DNA of 64,000 nucleotides from 66-474 sp963771735 (GCA_963771735.1 CAVYUN010000002.1:620001-684000); one strand, 5' to 3'; positions 36,097 to 44,864 are shown, numbered from the stretch's first letter. Notes: generated from the letters alone by a model not told the origin. Numbers and translations are program-made.

Positions 36097-36846
36097 ATGG
36101 AACCCGCAGAAACCACCCATTTCGGCTACCGCGACGTGCCCGCGGCTGACAAGCAGAAACTGGTCGGAGAAGTGTTCTCGTCCGTCGCCGGAAAGTACGA
36201 CGTGATGAACGACCTGATGTCGTTCGGCGTCCATCGCCTGTGGAAACGGCACTTCGTGGCGACCTCCGGCATCCGCAAGGGCGACCGCGTGCTGGATCTG
36301 GCCGGCGGCACCGGCGACATCGCGGCGCTGTTGCTGCCGCGGGTGGGCAAGCAGGGCGAAATCGTGGTCGCCGACATCAACGCCGCGATGCTGCATGCCG
36401 GCCGCGACCGCCTGCTCGACCGCGGTCTGCTCGACGGCCTGCGCTGGGCGCAGGTGAACGCCGAAGCGTTGCCGTTTCCGGAAGCCTCTTTCGATGCGGT
36501 GACCATCGCGTTCGGGCTGCGCAACGTCACCGACAAGGACCGGGCCCTGTGCGAAATGCACCGGGTGCTGAAACCGGGTGGCCGTGCGTTGATCCTGGAA
36601 TTTTCACGCGTGAACCAGGATTGGCTGAAACCGCTGTACGACTTCCATTCGTTCCGGGTGCTGCCACGCATCGGCAAGCTGGTCGCGCACGACGAGTCCA
36701 GTTACCGCTATCTCGCCGAATCGATCCGCAAGCATCCCGATCAGGCCACGCTCAAGGCGATGATGGAAGCCGCCGGTTTCCGCAACGTGGCGGTGCGCAA
36801 TCTCTCGGCCGGGATCGTCGCGATCCATCGCGGTTACAAGATCTAG
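36097..36846 (+). CDS. ubiE: Demethylubiquinone/demethylmenaquinone C-methyltransferase
   Basis: 249 aa, standard length. C-methylates the quinone ring in ubiquinone (and menaquinone) synthesis. FGYRDVPAADKQKLVGEVF, VAGKYDVMNDLMSFGVHRLWK, motif I VLDLAGGTGDIAAL, IAFGLRNVTDKDRAL and KPGGRALILEFS are diagnostic. The proline iminopeptidase gene begins 4 bp after its stop. Confidence 0.96.
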   Translation: MEPAETTHFGYRDVPAADKQKLVGEVFSSVAGKYDVMNDLMSFGVHRLWKRHFVATSGIRKGDRVLDLAGGTGDIAALLLPRVGKQGEIVVADINAAMLHAGRDRLLDRGLLDGLRWAQVNAEALPFPEASFDAVTIAFGLRNVTDKDRALCEMHRVLKPGGRALILEFSRVNQDWLKPLYDFHSFRVLPRIGKLVAHDESSYRYLAESIRKHPDQATLKAMMEAAGFRNVAVRNLSAGIVAIHRGYKI

Positions 36847-36850
36847 CGCG

Positions 36851-37802
36851 ATGCGCGAGTTGTATCCGGAAATCGAACCGTATCGCAGCGAGCGCTTCGC
36901 CGTCGGCGACGGCCACACCCTGTACGTCGAGGAATGCGGCAATCCCGACGGCCTGCCGGTGGTGTTCCTGCATGGCGGGCCCGGCGCCGGGTCTGGCGAG
37001 TTATCACCGACGCTTCTTCGACCCCGCCCGCTACCGCGTGGTGCTGTTCGACCAGCGCGGCGCGGGCAAGTCCACGCCCTTCGCCAGCCTCGACGCCAAC
37101 ACCACGCAGGACCTGATCGCCGACATCGAGCGCATCCGCGAGCATTGCGGCATCGATCGTTGGCTGGTGTTCGGCGGCTCGTGGGGTTCGACGCTCGCGC
37201 TGGCCTATGCCGAGGCGCATCCTGACCGCGCACTCGGGCTGGTCCTGCGCGGCATCTACCTGGCACGGCCCGAGGAAGATCGCTGGCTGTTCGAACCGGG
37301 TGGCGCCTCGCAGATCCGCCCCGAGAATTGGCAGCGGTTTGCCGCGGGGATTCCGCAGGAAGAGCGCCACGATCTGCTCGAGGGCTACTGGCGACGCCTG
37401 ACCAGTGAAGATGAAGCCACGCGTGTCGCCGCCGCGCGTGCGTGGGGCGCATGGGAAGGCGGCGCGCTCACGCTGGCGGAAAGTCCCGAGACCGAGGCCG
37501 AATTCGCCGCGCCGAATGTCGCGGTGAGCCTTGCCCGGATCGAGGCCCACTACTTTCGCCAGCACTGCTTCCTCGAACCGGATCAGTTGCTGCGCGACAT
37601 AGGGCGCATCCGGCACATCCCGGCGACCATCGTGCACGGCCGCTACGACATCATCTGTCCTGCCAAGAGTGCCTTCGACCTGCACGCGGCGTGGCCGGAG
37701 GCCGACTTCCACGTCGTGCTGGCGGGGCACGCCGCCAACGAACCCGCGATCGTCGACAAGCTCGTGCAGGCGACCGACGCTTTCGCCGATCGCGTCGGCT
37801 GA
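36851..37802 (+). pseudogene. pip: Proline iminopeptidase, frame broken once
   Basis: 316 codons after correction, the usual size. MRELYPEIEPYRSERFAV and VVFLHGGPGAG lie in the first frame; at the GGG of 36989-36991 there is one extra base, and LASYHRRFFDPARYRVVLF, DQRGAGKSTPF, WLVFGGSWGSTLALAYA (Ser nucleophile), HYFRQHCF, VHGRYDIICPA and the final VLAGHAANEP follow in the next frame. Serine peptidase of family S33 that removes N-terminal proline. Everything but the one indel is conserved, so sequencing error or a very young mutation is likely. Confidence 0.9.
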
Positions 37803-38495
37803 TCACGCCGAAGCGCGCAGGTCCTCGACGATGGCGCCCCACTGCGCGACGCCATTTTCGTGGTCGGCGTGCCGCCAGGTCTCGGCCAGCGCGGCGCGGT
37901 ACCAATCCTGCATGGACGGCAACGCCAGCAGATGCCGGGCGTAGGCGTTAGCAGCCTCGCCGAGTGGCGGCGAATAGGTTTGAATGCGGAACGCGACCGG
38001 TGCGTAGAACGCATCGACCGCGGTGAACGCGTCGCCCGCGAGAAACGGACCACCGAAACGGTCAAGGCCTTCGCTCCACAATTCGGCAACGCGCGACAGG
38101 TCACGTTGCAGCATCTCGTCCACGCGGTGCAGCCTCACCCGGATGCCGCAGTTCATGCTGCATTGCTCGCGCAGCGCCATGAAGCCGGAATGCATTTCCG
38201 CCGCGGCGCAGCGCGCGAATGCACGCGCGGCTTTTTCGACGGGCCATACTTGCGGATGCACCTCGGCGAGGTATTCGGCGATCGCCAGCGAATCCCACAC
38301 CGTCAACGCGCCATCGACCAGACAAGGCACCTTGCCGCTGGGTGAAAAGGTCCGGAACACTTCTGCGTTGGCACCCGACGCACCGCGGAACGGCACCAGC
38401 TTCTCCTCGAACGGGATGCCGAGTTCGCGCAGCAGCACCCACGGCCGCAGCGACCACGAGGAATAATTCTTGTTGGCGATGTAAAGGATCGGCAT
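37803..38495 (-). CDS. Glutathione S-transferase family protein
   Basis: 230 aa from the ATG at 38495. N-terminal thioredoxin-like domain: ILYIANKNYSSWSLRPWVLL with the active-site Ser/Tyr region, KVPCLVDGALTVWDSLAIAEYLAE with the glutathione-binding V-P and E/D-S; the C-terminal helical domain contains FLAGDAFTAVDAFYAPVAFR (N-capping box). The first block (N-K-N-Y-S-S-W-S-x-R-x-W) is that of a bacterial GST subgroup of unknown substrate. Its stop abuts that of the convergent gene. Confidence 0.87.
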   Translation of the reverse strand: MPILYIANKNYSSWSLRPWVLLRELGIPFEEKLVPFRGASGANAEVFRTFSPSGKVPCLVDGALTVWDSLAIAEYLAEVHPQVWPVEKAARAFARCAAAEMHSGFMALREQCSMNCGIRVRLHRVDEMLQRDLSRVAELWSEGLDRFGGPFLAGDAFTAVDAFYAPVAFRIQTYSPPLGEAANAYARHLLALPSMQDWYRAALAETWRHADHENGVAQWGAIVEDLRASA

Positions 38496-38584
38496 TGGCG
38501 GCTTCCTCACCCGGAAACGCACATTTTATCTCCGCCGATGCGACACTTCGGTCCGACTGAAGAAGCAGCGGCCCCGATGCGGCG

Positions 38585-39877
38585 ATGAACTGGAAAGGTG
38601 AAGGCAAGCTGGGCCTGTGGCCGGTGGTGGCGATCGGCATCGGCGGCATGGTCGGCGGCGGCATCTTTGCGGTACTGGGTCTGGCGGTGCAGATGGCGCA
38701 CGGGGGCACGCCGCTGGCTTTCGCGCTGGCCGGAGCGGTGGCGTTGCTGACGGCGTATTCCTACGCCAAGCTGTCGGTGGCCTTCCCGAGCCGCGGCGGC
38801 ACCGTCACCTTTCTCGACCGCGCCTTCGGCCCGGGCCTGTTCACCGGCAGCATGAACGTGCTGCTTTGGTTGAGTTACGTGGTGATGCTGTCGCTGTACG
38901 CGCTGGCGTTCGGCAGCTACGGTGCGACGTTCCTGCCCGCAGCATGGCAGCCATCGGGGAAACACGTGTTGATCACGCTGGGCGTGCTGCTGCTGACAGG
39001 GCTGAACCTGCTCGGCGCCAAGTGGATCGGCAAGGCCGAAATCTGGATCGTGGGCCTGAAGGTGGCGATCCTGCTGCTGTTCGTCGGCGCCGGCCTGGCC
39101 AGTGTCCACGGTGCGCGTATCGCATCTGCCAACTGGTCGCCGCCGCTGCAACTGTTGGCGGGCGGCATGATCATCTTTCTCGCCTACGAGGGCTTCGAAC
39201 TGATCGCGAACACCGCGCAGGACGTGCGCGACGTGGCGCGTACGCTGCCGCGCGCCTATTACATCTCGGTCGGCTTCGTGATCGTGCTGTATGTGCTGGT
39301 CTCGCTGGTCACCGTGGGCAACCTGCCGGTGGCCAGCATCGTCGCAGCCAAGGACTATGCGCTCGCGGAAGCGGCCAGGCCGTTCCTCGGGCAGACCGGC
39401 TTCGCGTTGATCGCGGCAGCGGCGATGTTATCCACGGCGTCCGCGATCAACGCCACGCTCTATGGTGCCTCCCGCTTGAGCTACACGATCGCCACAGACG
39501 GCGAACTGCCACGCGTGCTGGAGCGCCAAGTCTGGGGCCAGCCGGCGGGAGGCCTGCTGATCACCGCGACGCTGACCGTGATCGTGGCCAACGCCTTCGA
39601 CCTCAGGAGCATCTCGACGCTGGGCAGCGCGGGCTTCCTGCTGATCTTCGCTGCCGTGAACGCCGCCAACCTGCGCTGCGCCGCCATCACGGCCGGAAAG
39701 CGCTGGCTGTCGGCGAGCGGCATCGTCGCGTGCGTGGTCGCGCTTGGCGCATTGATCTGGCAGACGGCACGCAGCGCACCCGCCAAGCTTTGGGTGCTGG
39801 CAGCGATGCTCGGCCTCGCCTTGCTGATCGAAGGCGGTTACCGCATGGCAGGACGCAAACCGCAACTACACGACTAG
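38585..39877 (+). CDS. APC-superfamily amino acid permease
   Basis: 430 aa with about 12 membrane helices. The APC helix 1 motif is GIGGMVGGGIFAVLGLA, followed by YSYAKLSVAFPSRGGTVTFLDRAFGPG, an ETIAN-like FELIANTAQDVRDVARTLPRAY and the helix 8 region ATMLSTASAINATLYGASRLSY (quoted loosely from 39420-39485). Imports an amino acid or amine with protons; specificity cannot be assigned. Divergent from the GST gene with 89 bp between. Confidence 0.88.
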   Translation: MNWKGEGKLGLWPVVAIGIGGMVGGGIFAVLGLAVQMAHGGTPLAFALAGAVALLTAYSYAKLSVAFPSRGGTVTFLDRAFGPGLFTGSMNVLLWLSYVVMLSLYALAFGSYGATFLPAAWQPSGKHVLITLGVLLLTGLNLLGAKWIGKAEIWIVGLKVAILLLFVGAGLASVHGARIASANWSPPLQLLAGGMIIFLAYEGFELIANTAQDVRDVARTLPRAYYISVGFVIVLYVLVSLVTVGNLPVASIVAAKDYALAEAARPFLGQTGFALIAAAAMLSTASAINATLYGASRLSYTIATDGELPRVLERQVWGQPAGGLLITATLTVIVANAFDLRSISTLGSAGFLLIFAAVNAANLRCAAITAGKRWLSASGIVACVVALGALIWQTARSAPAKLWVLAAMLGLALLIEGGYRMAGRKPQLHD

Positions 39878-39997
39878 ATCGACGCGCCGCGTCGCTGATC
39901 CATCACAAGGTGCCGGACCCGCGTGGTCGGGCGGCGGCACCCGTGTGTGCTGGCATACTTGAGGTTCGTCCCGCGAAATTCTGTCAGGAGTTGACGC

Positions 39998-40132
39998 ATG
40001 CGCCTGCTTTCCATCCCGGCCAGCCGTGACTCCGCGTTGTCGGTCGGTCTCGCGCACCGTCAATTCGGTGGCACCGCCACGCCGACGCCATACCGCAAGC
40101 ATGTCGCCCGATCCGAACACGACCAGGACTGA
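39998..40132 (+). CDS. 44-codon ORF before the hydrolase gene
   Basis: ATG at 39998 with CAGGAG 8 nt upstream and a stop 7 bp before the hydrolase start. The peptide is basic and has no hydrophobic segment or motif I know. It may be a leader peptide for the downstream gene or chance; the good ribosome binding site is the only support. Confidence 0.25.
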   Translation: MRLLSIPASRDSALSVGLAHRQFGGTATPTPYRKHVARSEHDQD

Positions 40133-40139
40133 CCGCAGC

Positions 40140-41126
40140 ATGCCGGACAATCCCGCCCGCGATGTATTGCTCGCACGCCTGGCCCGCCGCCTGAAGATCC
40201 TGGGTGGCGTGATCATCGCGTTGGCGGTGATCGGCCTTGCCGTTTATTTCCTGGCACCGCGTACCGTGCTGCGGAGTGCGATCGCATGGAAGGCCTGGCA
40301 GGACGGCTTGCATCGACACAGCGTGCAGGTCGGCGACACCCGCTGGGTGTATCTCGAAGGCGGCAAGCAGAACGGGCCGCCGTTGGTGTTGCTGCATGGC
40401 TACGGCGGCACCTACGCCGACTGGCTGCTGGCCGCGAAGTACCTCACCGGCAATTTCCGGGTCGTCATCCCCGACCTGCCGGGTTGGGGCCAATCCACGC
40501 GGCTGCTTGGTGCCGACTATGGCTACGCCGCACAGGTCGAGCGCTTGCACGGTTTTATCGACGCGCTGCATTTGGGCGAAATCGCCCTGGCCGGGCATTC
40601 GATGGGCGGCGCGATCGCCGGCCTGTACGCCGCGAAATATCCGAAGAATATCGCCGCGCTGGTGCTGATCGACTCGGCCGGCGTGCCATTCAAGCAAAAC
40701 GCCTTCGTGCGCGAACTGAAGTCGGGCAAGAGTCCCTTCGACATCGACAACCGCGAGCAATTCAGGCACCTCGAATCTCTTCTGTTCGCCAAGCCGCCTT
40801 CGGTGCCGCCGCGCATCGAGGACGTGTTCGTGGACAGGTCGAAACACGAACGCGCATTCGACGACAAGGTATTGCGCGAGATCACGGCACCCGGCGCACG
40901 CAATGCACTGCAGACGGCGCTGCCCGACATCACCGCGCCGACGCTGGCGATCTGGTGCACCAAGGACCAGATCGTCGACATCTCGGCACTGGACGCGATC
41001 CGCAAGGGCCTGACCCACGCGCCGAACATCAGCGTTGCCGAACTCACCGGTTGCGGTCACATGTCGATCATGGAAAAACCGCGCGAGGTCGCGCAATCCA
41101 TCACGCGCTTCGTGTTGATGCCTTGA
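40140..41126 (+). CDS. Membrane-anchored alpha/beta hydrolase
   Basis: 328 aa. One N-terminal helix (LKILGGVIIALAVIGLAVYFL, about residues 17-37) anchors it, followed by an alpha/beta hydrolase of the haloalkane dehalogenase-like group: LVLLHGYGGTYADWLLA, VVIPDLPGWGQSTRL, elbow LAGHSMGGAIAGLYA (Ser), LAIWCTKDQIVD (Asp) and LTGCGHMSIMEKP (His). The triad is complete. The domain is probably periplasmic and acts on an ester or lipid; substrate unknown. Confidence 0.87.
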   Translation: MPDNPARDVLLARLARRLKILGGVIIALAVIGLAVYFLAPRTVLRSAIAWKAWQDGLHRHSVQVGDTRWVYLEGGKQNGPPLVLLHGYGGTYADWLLAAKYLTGNFRVVIPDLPGWGQSTRLLGADYGYAAQVERLHGFIDALHLGEIALAGHSMGGAIAGLYAAKYPKNIAALVLIDSAGVPFKQNAFVRELKSGKSPFDIDNREQFRHLESLLFAKPPSVPPRIEDVFVDRSKHERAFDDKVLREITAPGARNALQTALPDITAPTLAIWCTKDQIVDISALDAIRKGLTHAPNISVAELTGCGHMSIMEKPREVAQSITRFVLMP

Positions 41127-41451
41127 TGCAGTGAGAGCGATAATTCCGCGCCCCTCGAATTACCGGAATCGGCCACAACCGGCCACTCCCCTGCGCGTTT
41201 GCGCGATTCGATAGCAGCCGTTGGCATCTAATGTATTTCGGGCACTGGGATCGCTCGGAGTTGGCGACGTCTCCCCATTTCCCGGCATCCGCTGGGTCCG
41301 CTTATACAGTGCATGCATAACCGGACCGAGTCAGGCAAAGTTCCTGCAACATCATGGGGTTGTGCTACCTTTGCCGGGTCCGGAGCTGTTTGTATAGCCG
41401 GACGTCGAATCCGTATATTCAGTAGTTAGCTCAGCACGGAAAATAACTCGC
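41127..41451 (+). other. Leader of the cassette array with a long imperfect palindrome
   Basis: Gene-free 325 bp. An imperfect inverted repeat spans 41321-41383: CCGGACC and GGCAAAG on the left, CTTTGCC and GGTCCGG on the right. A GCATAAC box precedes it (41315-41321) and GTTAGCT (41425-41431) lies 27 bp before the first cassette ATG. This could be a degenerate att site marking the start of the cassette run. No integrase gene is present here. Confidence 0.4.
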
Positions 41452-42228
41452 ATGTCACTTCTTCGAGAGATTCAGAGCGCAGCTATCGATTCCGACGTTC
41501 CCCTTACGACCTTACTGAGAAAGTGCAAGGTTCTTGCCGCTCGGCTTGGCAATGAAGAGTTCAAGTCATGGGTTGACCACGAGTTAAACGGGTATGAATC
41601 AACAGACGATCTGCCCGAATATAGAGTTGCCAATGTCAACTCCAAGGGTCACTTCTCCGGTCCCTTTCATTCCGGCCTTCGCAACGCGGACATTCCCATG
41701 ACATGCATGCCAGAGGAGCTTCGGGAGAGCCTCTCCCACACATATCTTATGCAACCTGTGGCGGCCCTCGAAGATCTTATTGCGAGAGGCGATGGCGGAA
41801 CGCTCCATGAGGCTTGGAATCCCGACATCGTGGCGCACTTCGGACAAAAGATCTATCAAAACATGAACTGCATGCAGGCTTGGAAGGTCATTCCAAAAGG
41901 CACTGTAGTTGCAGCCGTCGATACAGTTCGTACGCGAGTACTGAACTTTGTTCTGGATATTGAGGCTGAAGCTCCAGAGGCGGGCGAGGCCCCCTTGAAC
42001 TCAAATCCATTGCCTCAGGATCGCGTGCAGCATATCTTCAACACGAACATTTACGGGGATGTTCAGAACCTCGCCAACGCCAGCCCAGGGGCGCAACAGA
42101 ATGCCACCTACAACGCGCAGAATCCAGAATTATTTCGAGACTTGATTAGAGCAATTGAGGCTTCTGGTGCTCCGGCTGATGTGGCTGCATCGCTGACGGA
42201 GCCCGTGGACGCTATGGGACGAGCGACG

Positions 42229-42231
42229 AGC
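42229..42231. repeat. Target-site duplication AGC (left copy)
   Basis: Directly abuts the left terminal repeat; the matching copy is at 43453-43455. Deleting element plus one copy restores the reading frame of the target gene, which confirms the boundary. Confidence 0.8.
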
Positions 42232-42236
42232 GGGTT

Positions 42237-43109
42237 CTACCCCGTTTTCACGGACAGTTGGGTTAAGGCTAAAAACTTCTGATCCTCGGCGTCCAGCCGT
42301 TGCTGCATCCTTGGGTTGTGGAAGCGTTCGATGTAGTCGAACACATCGCTGCGAGCTTCATCAATGCTGCGATAGTGACGTCGGTTCACCCGCTCGCGTT
42401 TGAGCATCCCGAAGAACCCTTCGGCCGCAGCATTGTCACCGCAATGGCCAACCGCGCTCATGCTGCAAACGAGGTTGTGCCCCGCCAGGAACTGCTGGTA
42501 CTCCTCGCAGGTAAATTGCGTGCCGTGATCGGAATGCAAAACGACGGGTTGGCTACGATCCTCGCGCTGCCACAACGCCATCAGCACCGCACGCAACACC
42601 AGGTTGCGATCCTGCAGGGTGTCCATCGACCAGCCCACGACCTTCTTGCTGAAGAGGTCGAGCACCATGCACAGGTACAACCAGCCTTCGCCGGTGCGGA
42701 TGTAGGTGATGTCGGTGACCCATTTGGTGTTCGGCTCGTTCGCCGCGAAGTCCCGCTCCAGGTGATTCCGGACGTGAACGGGTCGAGCCCCAACCCGCTT
42801 GTGCCGCCAGCGACGCCGCTGCGGCACACCGTACAGCTCCGCCGACGTCATCAAGCGCGCCACCCGGTTGCGACTGGCCAGCTTGCCCTCGAACGCAAGT
42901 CGCTCGTGCATCCGCGGCATGCCGATGACGCCGTCGCTCTCGGCGTGGATCTGGCGAATGCGTTCCAGCAGGCGAGCGTTGTCACGGGCCCGCGTGCTCG
43001 GCGCCCGCCCTGCCCATGCGTGATAGCCGCTGCGCGATACCTTCAAGCACCGGCACATCAGCCGGAGCGGGTACTCATCGCGGTGGCGCCGGATCGCCGC
43101 GTACCTCAC
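42237..43109 (-). CDS. IS3-family transposase OrfB (DDE integrase)
   Basis: 290 aa from the GTG at 43109, which overlaps the orfA stop (GTGA). The N-terminal HTH_21-type segment (YPLRLMCRCLKVSRSGYHAW) is followed by the rve integrase core: TKWVTDITYIRTGEGWLYL (first Asp), VVLHSDHGTQFT (second Asp) and GDNAAAEGFFGMLKRE (Glu), the DDE triad, with FDYIERFHNPRMQQRL as the usual C-terminal block. Its stop lies inside the left terminal repeat. In most IS3 elements OrfAB is made by -1 frameshifting; no clear slippery A-run is seen here. Confidence 0.93.
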   Translation of the reverse strand: MRYAAIRRHRDEYPLRLMCRCLKVSRSGYHAWAGRAPSTRARDNARLLERIRQIHAESDGVIGMPRMHERLAFEGKLASRNRVARLMTSAELYGVPQRRRWRHKRVGARPVHVRNHLERDFAANEPNTKWVTDITYIRTGEGWLYLCMVLDLFSKKVVGWSMDTLQDRNLVLRAVLMALWQREDRSQPVVLHSDHGTQFTCEEYQQFLAGHNLVCSMSAVGHCGDNAAAEGFFGMLKRERVNRRHYRSIDEARSDVFDYIERFHNPRMQQRLDAEDQKFLALTQLSVKTG

Positions 43110-43390
43110 GACGATTCCTTGGCGAAGAACGCCGCCGCATCGCGCAAAAAATCCCGCTCCTTCTTCACCCGGGCGAGCTCGCGTCGCAGGCTGCTCAGCT
43201 CCTCGTCACGAGGCACGCCTGCACCCGTGAACGTCTTGCCCGGCTTCGCCAGTTCCCGCCGCCAGCGACTCAGGACATTGGCGTTGACGCCCAGCTCCTG
43301 CGCAACCTGGCTGACCGATGCCTGCGGACGGCGCGTCAGCTCGACCGCCTCACGCTTGAACTCCGCACTGAACATTCTTCGTTGTGCCAT
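43106..43390 (-). CDS. IS3-family transposase OrfA (HTH protein)
   Basis: 94 aa. RRMFSAEFKREAVELTRRP and ASVSQVAQELGVNANVLSRW form the InsE-type helix-turn-helix that binds the terminal repeats, and the C-terminal DEELSSLRRELARVKKERDFL is a leucine-zipper-like coiled coil leading to DAAAFFAKESS, the usual end before OrfB. Confidence 0.93.
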   Translation of the reverse strand: MAQRRMFSAEFKREAVELTRRPQASVSQVAQELGVNANVLSRWRRELAKPGKTFTGAGVPRDEELSSLRRELARVKKERDFLRDAAAFFAKESS

Positions 43391-43567
43391 GACACTCCTC
43401 TCTGCTCATGATGAGCTTACTTGGAAGTGTCCGTGGAATCGGGGTAGAACCCAGCCCGCGTTCCTTTCGAGAGGCGTATCTTCAGTTTATGTCCGTCGCG
43501 TCCGATCACATTCAGGTCGTCGGAGCAGCCATCGCACCTTTCATGCCACACCTCGCGGCGTTGTTGA

Positions 43568-43626
43568 GCTAACAATTCATTCAATCCGACGCCGCTTCGC
43601 GGCGCGGCTTAATTCAAGCGTTAGGC
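43568..43626 (+). repeat. attC recombination site 1
   Basis: Starts GCTAAC at the AbiTii stop and ends GTTAGGC just before the next ATG. Between them are an inner near-palindrome (GCCGCTTCGCGGC with flanking CGAC/GCGGC) and the paired TTCATTCAA / TTAATTCAAG boxes. About 59 bp, the size and layout of an integron attC (59-base element). Confidence 0.88.
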
Positions 43627-43630
43627 ATCA

Positions 43631-43963
43631 ATGAAACTACGTGCGCCATCCAAACGAGAAGAAAAGCGGGTGCTCGCATCCCTGCTGGCGCTCTTGAATA
43701 AGCCGCCCGACAATCGGTTTCTATCGCAGCTTCGGCGCGAGGTGATAGGTGTCGTAATCGGGTTGTTGCTTATTGTTGTGGTCCTAGCAGCGCTTCGCAC
43801 CGGTCTCGTCATCATATGGGCCACCGTCGGTGGCGCGCTTCTTATCGGGTTCGCCATCGGCATTTGCGTAAAGCAATTCATTGCGCTAGAGCATTGGCCA
43901 ATCATCGCCAGTTGCCTTGATAAGGCCAAGATCGAGGAGAAGTTGCGTGAGCTTGATGCCTAA
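43631..43963 (+). CDS. Cassette gene: small two-helix membrane protein
   Basis: 110 aa, starting 5 bp after an attC end, as cassette genes do. A basic N-terminus of 38 residues is followed by two hydrophobic helices (VIGVVIGLLLIVVVLAAL and GLVIIWATVGGALLIGFAIGI, about 39-80) and a charged C-terminal tail. No known family recognised. The stop codon lies within the next attC. Composition is less GC-rich than the core genes. Confidence 0.7.
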   Translation: MKLRAPSKREEKRVLASLLALLNKPPDNRFLSQLRREVIGVVIGLLLIVVVLAALRTGLVIIWATVGGALLIGFAIGICVKQFIALEHWPIIASCLDKAKIEEKLRELDA

Positions 43964-44028
43964 CATCTCGGTCAAGCGGACCGCCGTCCCGCTGCGCGGG
44001 CCGTCGGCCGCTGAATTCGGGCATTAGC
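43958..44028 (+). repeat. attC recombination site 2
   Basis: Begins GCCTAAC, overlapping the stop of the membrane-protein cassette, contains the inverted arms AAGCGGACCG and CGGCCGCT around GTCCCGCTGCGCGGG, and ends near CATTAGCTG, 11 bp before the next ATG. The last box deviates from GTTRRRY (A for G), so this site may be weak. Confidence 0.75.
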
Positions 44029-44039
44029 TGCTTAAAAAC

Positions 44040-44553
44040 ATGGCCGCGATTTACGCATTCACCTGTTCGCGCTGCGGGAAACGCCACGAAGGTTCTCCAA
44101 AGCTTCGCGTTCAGCGCACCAACGTACTACGAGGAACTCTCCGAAGTCGAGAAGCAGTCAATCGGCCGGCTCAGCGATGACCTCTGTGAGATTCGGCGGC
44201 CCGAAAACACCGATTATTTCGCTCGAGTACTTCTTGAAATTCCAATTCACGGCATCGCAGAGCCGTTTCTATGGGGGGTCTGGGTGTCACTGAGCCGAGA
44301 GAGCTACGAGCGTTACACTTCAAGTTGGGCCAACCACGACGAGTCGGATTGCTACTTCGGCTGGTTCAGTAATCGCCTTCCGTACTACCCTGACACGGTC
44401 AATCTCAAAACAAACGTGCGTCCTCGCAATGGCGGTGAGCGCCCTTACTTGGAGTTGCAGGCTTGCGAGCATCCGCTAGCAACCCACTTTCGGGAGGGCT
44501 TGACTGTCCAGGAGGCACAGATCATCGCAGAGGCTGCAATGCATCGCAGCTAA
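44040..44553 (+). pseudogene. Cassette gene: DUF2199 protein, frame broken once
   Basis: 170 codons after correction. The start has the zinc-ribbon-like YAFTCSRCGKRHEG, then one extra A at the AAA of 44099-44101 moves the frame; SFAFSAPTYYEELSEVEK, LCEIRRPENTDYF, VLLEIPIHGIAEPFLWGVW, VSLSRESYERY, CYFGWFSNRLPYYPDTV and LKTNVRPRNGG follow. These match DUF2199 family proteins as I recall them. Function unknown. A single indel is the only defect. Confidence 0.8.
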
Positions 44554-44605
44554 CATTTCATTCCAGCGGACGCGCTACGCGCGCCGCTAAATTCAAGCGT
44601 TGGGC
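44548..44605 (+). repeat. attC recombination site 3
   Basis: AGCTAAC at the stop of the DUF2199 cassette and GTTGGGC 4 bp before the next ATG, with CCAGCGGACGCGC / GCGCGCCGCT arms around CTAC. About 58 bp; same TTCATTCxA and AAATTCAAG inner boxes as site 1. Confidence 0.87.
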
Positions 44606-44608
44606 AGC

Positions 44609-44864
44609 ATGACTAAAGCTAAGACGCCGTCCGGTGAGTTGCCGCACAGGCTGCCCGCGGACTTTCGCAAGGCCATCGAATCCGATGCTGTGGTCAAGAG
44701 CCTCTGGGCCGCGATTACGCCTCTGGCCCGAAATGAGTGGATTTGCTGGGTCACTTCAGCCAAGAAGGAAGAGACCACGGAAGCGCCGTATCGATGTTGG
44801 CCTCGATAAGATGCGCGGAGGAATGCGCAGGCCATGCTGTTGGCCTGGCTGCCCGCACCGGTGA
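44609..44864 (+). pseudogene. Cassette gene: YdeI/OmpD-associated family protein, frame broken once
   Basis: Short protein (about 85 codons). LPADFRKAIESDAVVKSLW and LTPLARNEWICWVTSAKKEET (44651-44780, here with I for L in the second) are the family core; the frame then moves by one base near 44,780 and KRRIDVGLDKMRGGMRRPCCWPGCPHR (quoted in part: MRRPCCWPGCPHR) completes the family C-terminus. Function is unclear. No attC was found after it, so it is the last recognisable cassette. Confidence 0.72.

Larger units (their letters stand above)
42232..43452 (-). mobile_element. IS3-family insertion sequence, about 1221 bp
   Basis: Terminal inverted repeats at 42232-42259 and 43425-43452 (28 nt, three mismatches; both outer ends read GGGTTCTACCCCG) flank orfA and orfB on the minus strand. 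The 3-bp direct repeat AGC is found at 42229-42231 and 43453-43455, as expected of an IS3-type target duplication. Both ORFs are intact, so the element may still be active. It lies inside the first gene cassette. Confidence 0.93.
41452..43572 (+). pseudogene. AbiTii-domain protein gene split by an IS3-family element
   Basis: The N-terminal part (residues 1-190) has the AbiTii pattern: LLREIQSAAIDSDVPLTTLLRKC, LAARLGNEEFKSWVDHELNGY, LMQPVAALEDLI and KIYQNMNCMQAWKVI. The open frame on the left ends at 42282, but its last 17 residues come from the IS end. Removing the IS (42232-43452) and one AGC target copy joins codon 260 in frame to 38 codons at 43456-43569, ending in TAA at 43570-43572; that gives an original protein of about 298 aa. 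The restored tail has a hydrophobic stretch (VVGAAIAPFMPHLAALL). AbiTii domains are annotated as phage-abortive-infection related; mechanism unknown. Codon use is less GC-rich than the host. Confidence 0.8.

Noticed and set aside
42232..42282. Apparent native C-terminus of the AbiTii protein
   Set aside because: These codons lie within the IS terminal repeat; the true tail resumes after the element.
43568..43626. Hairpin read as a transcription terminator
   Set aside because: Boundary boxes, size and recurrence after successive genes fit attC sites better, and there is no T tract.
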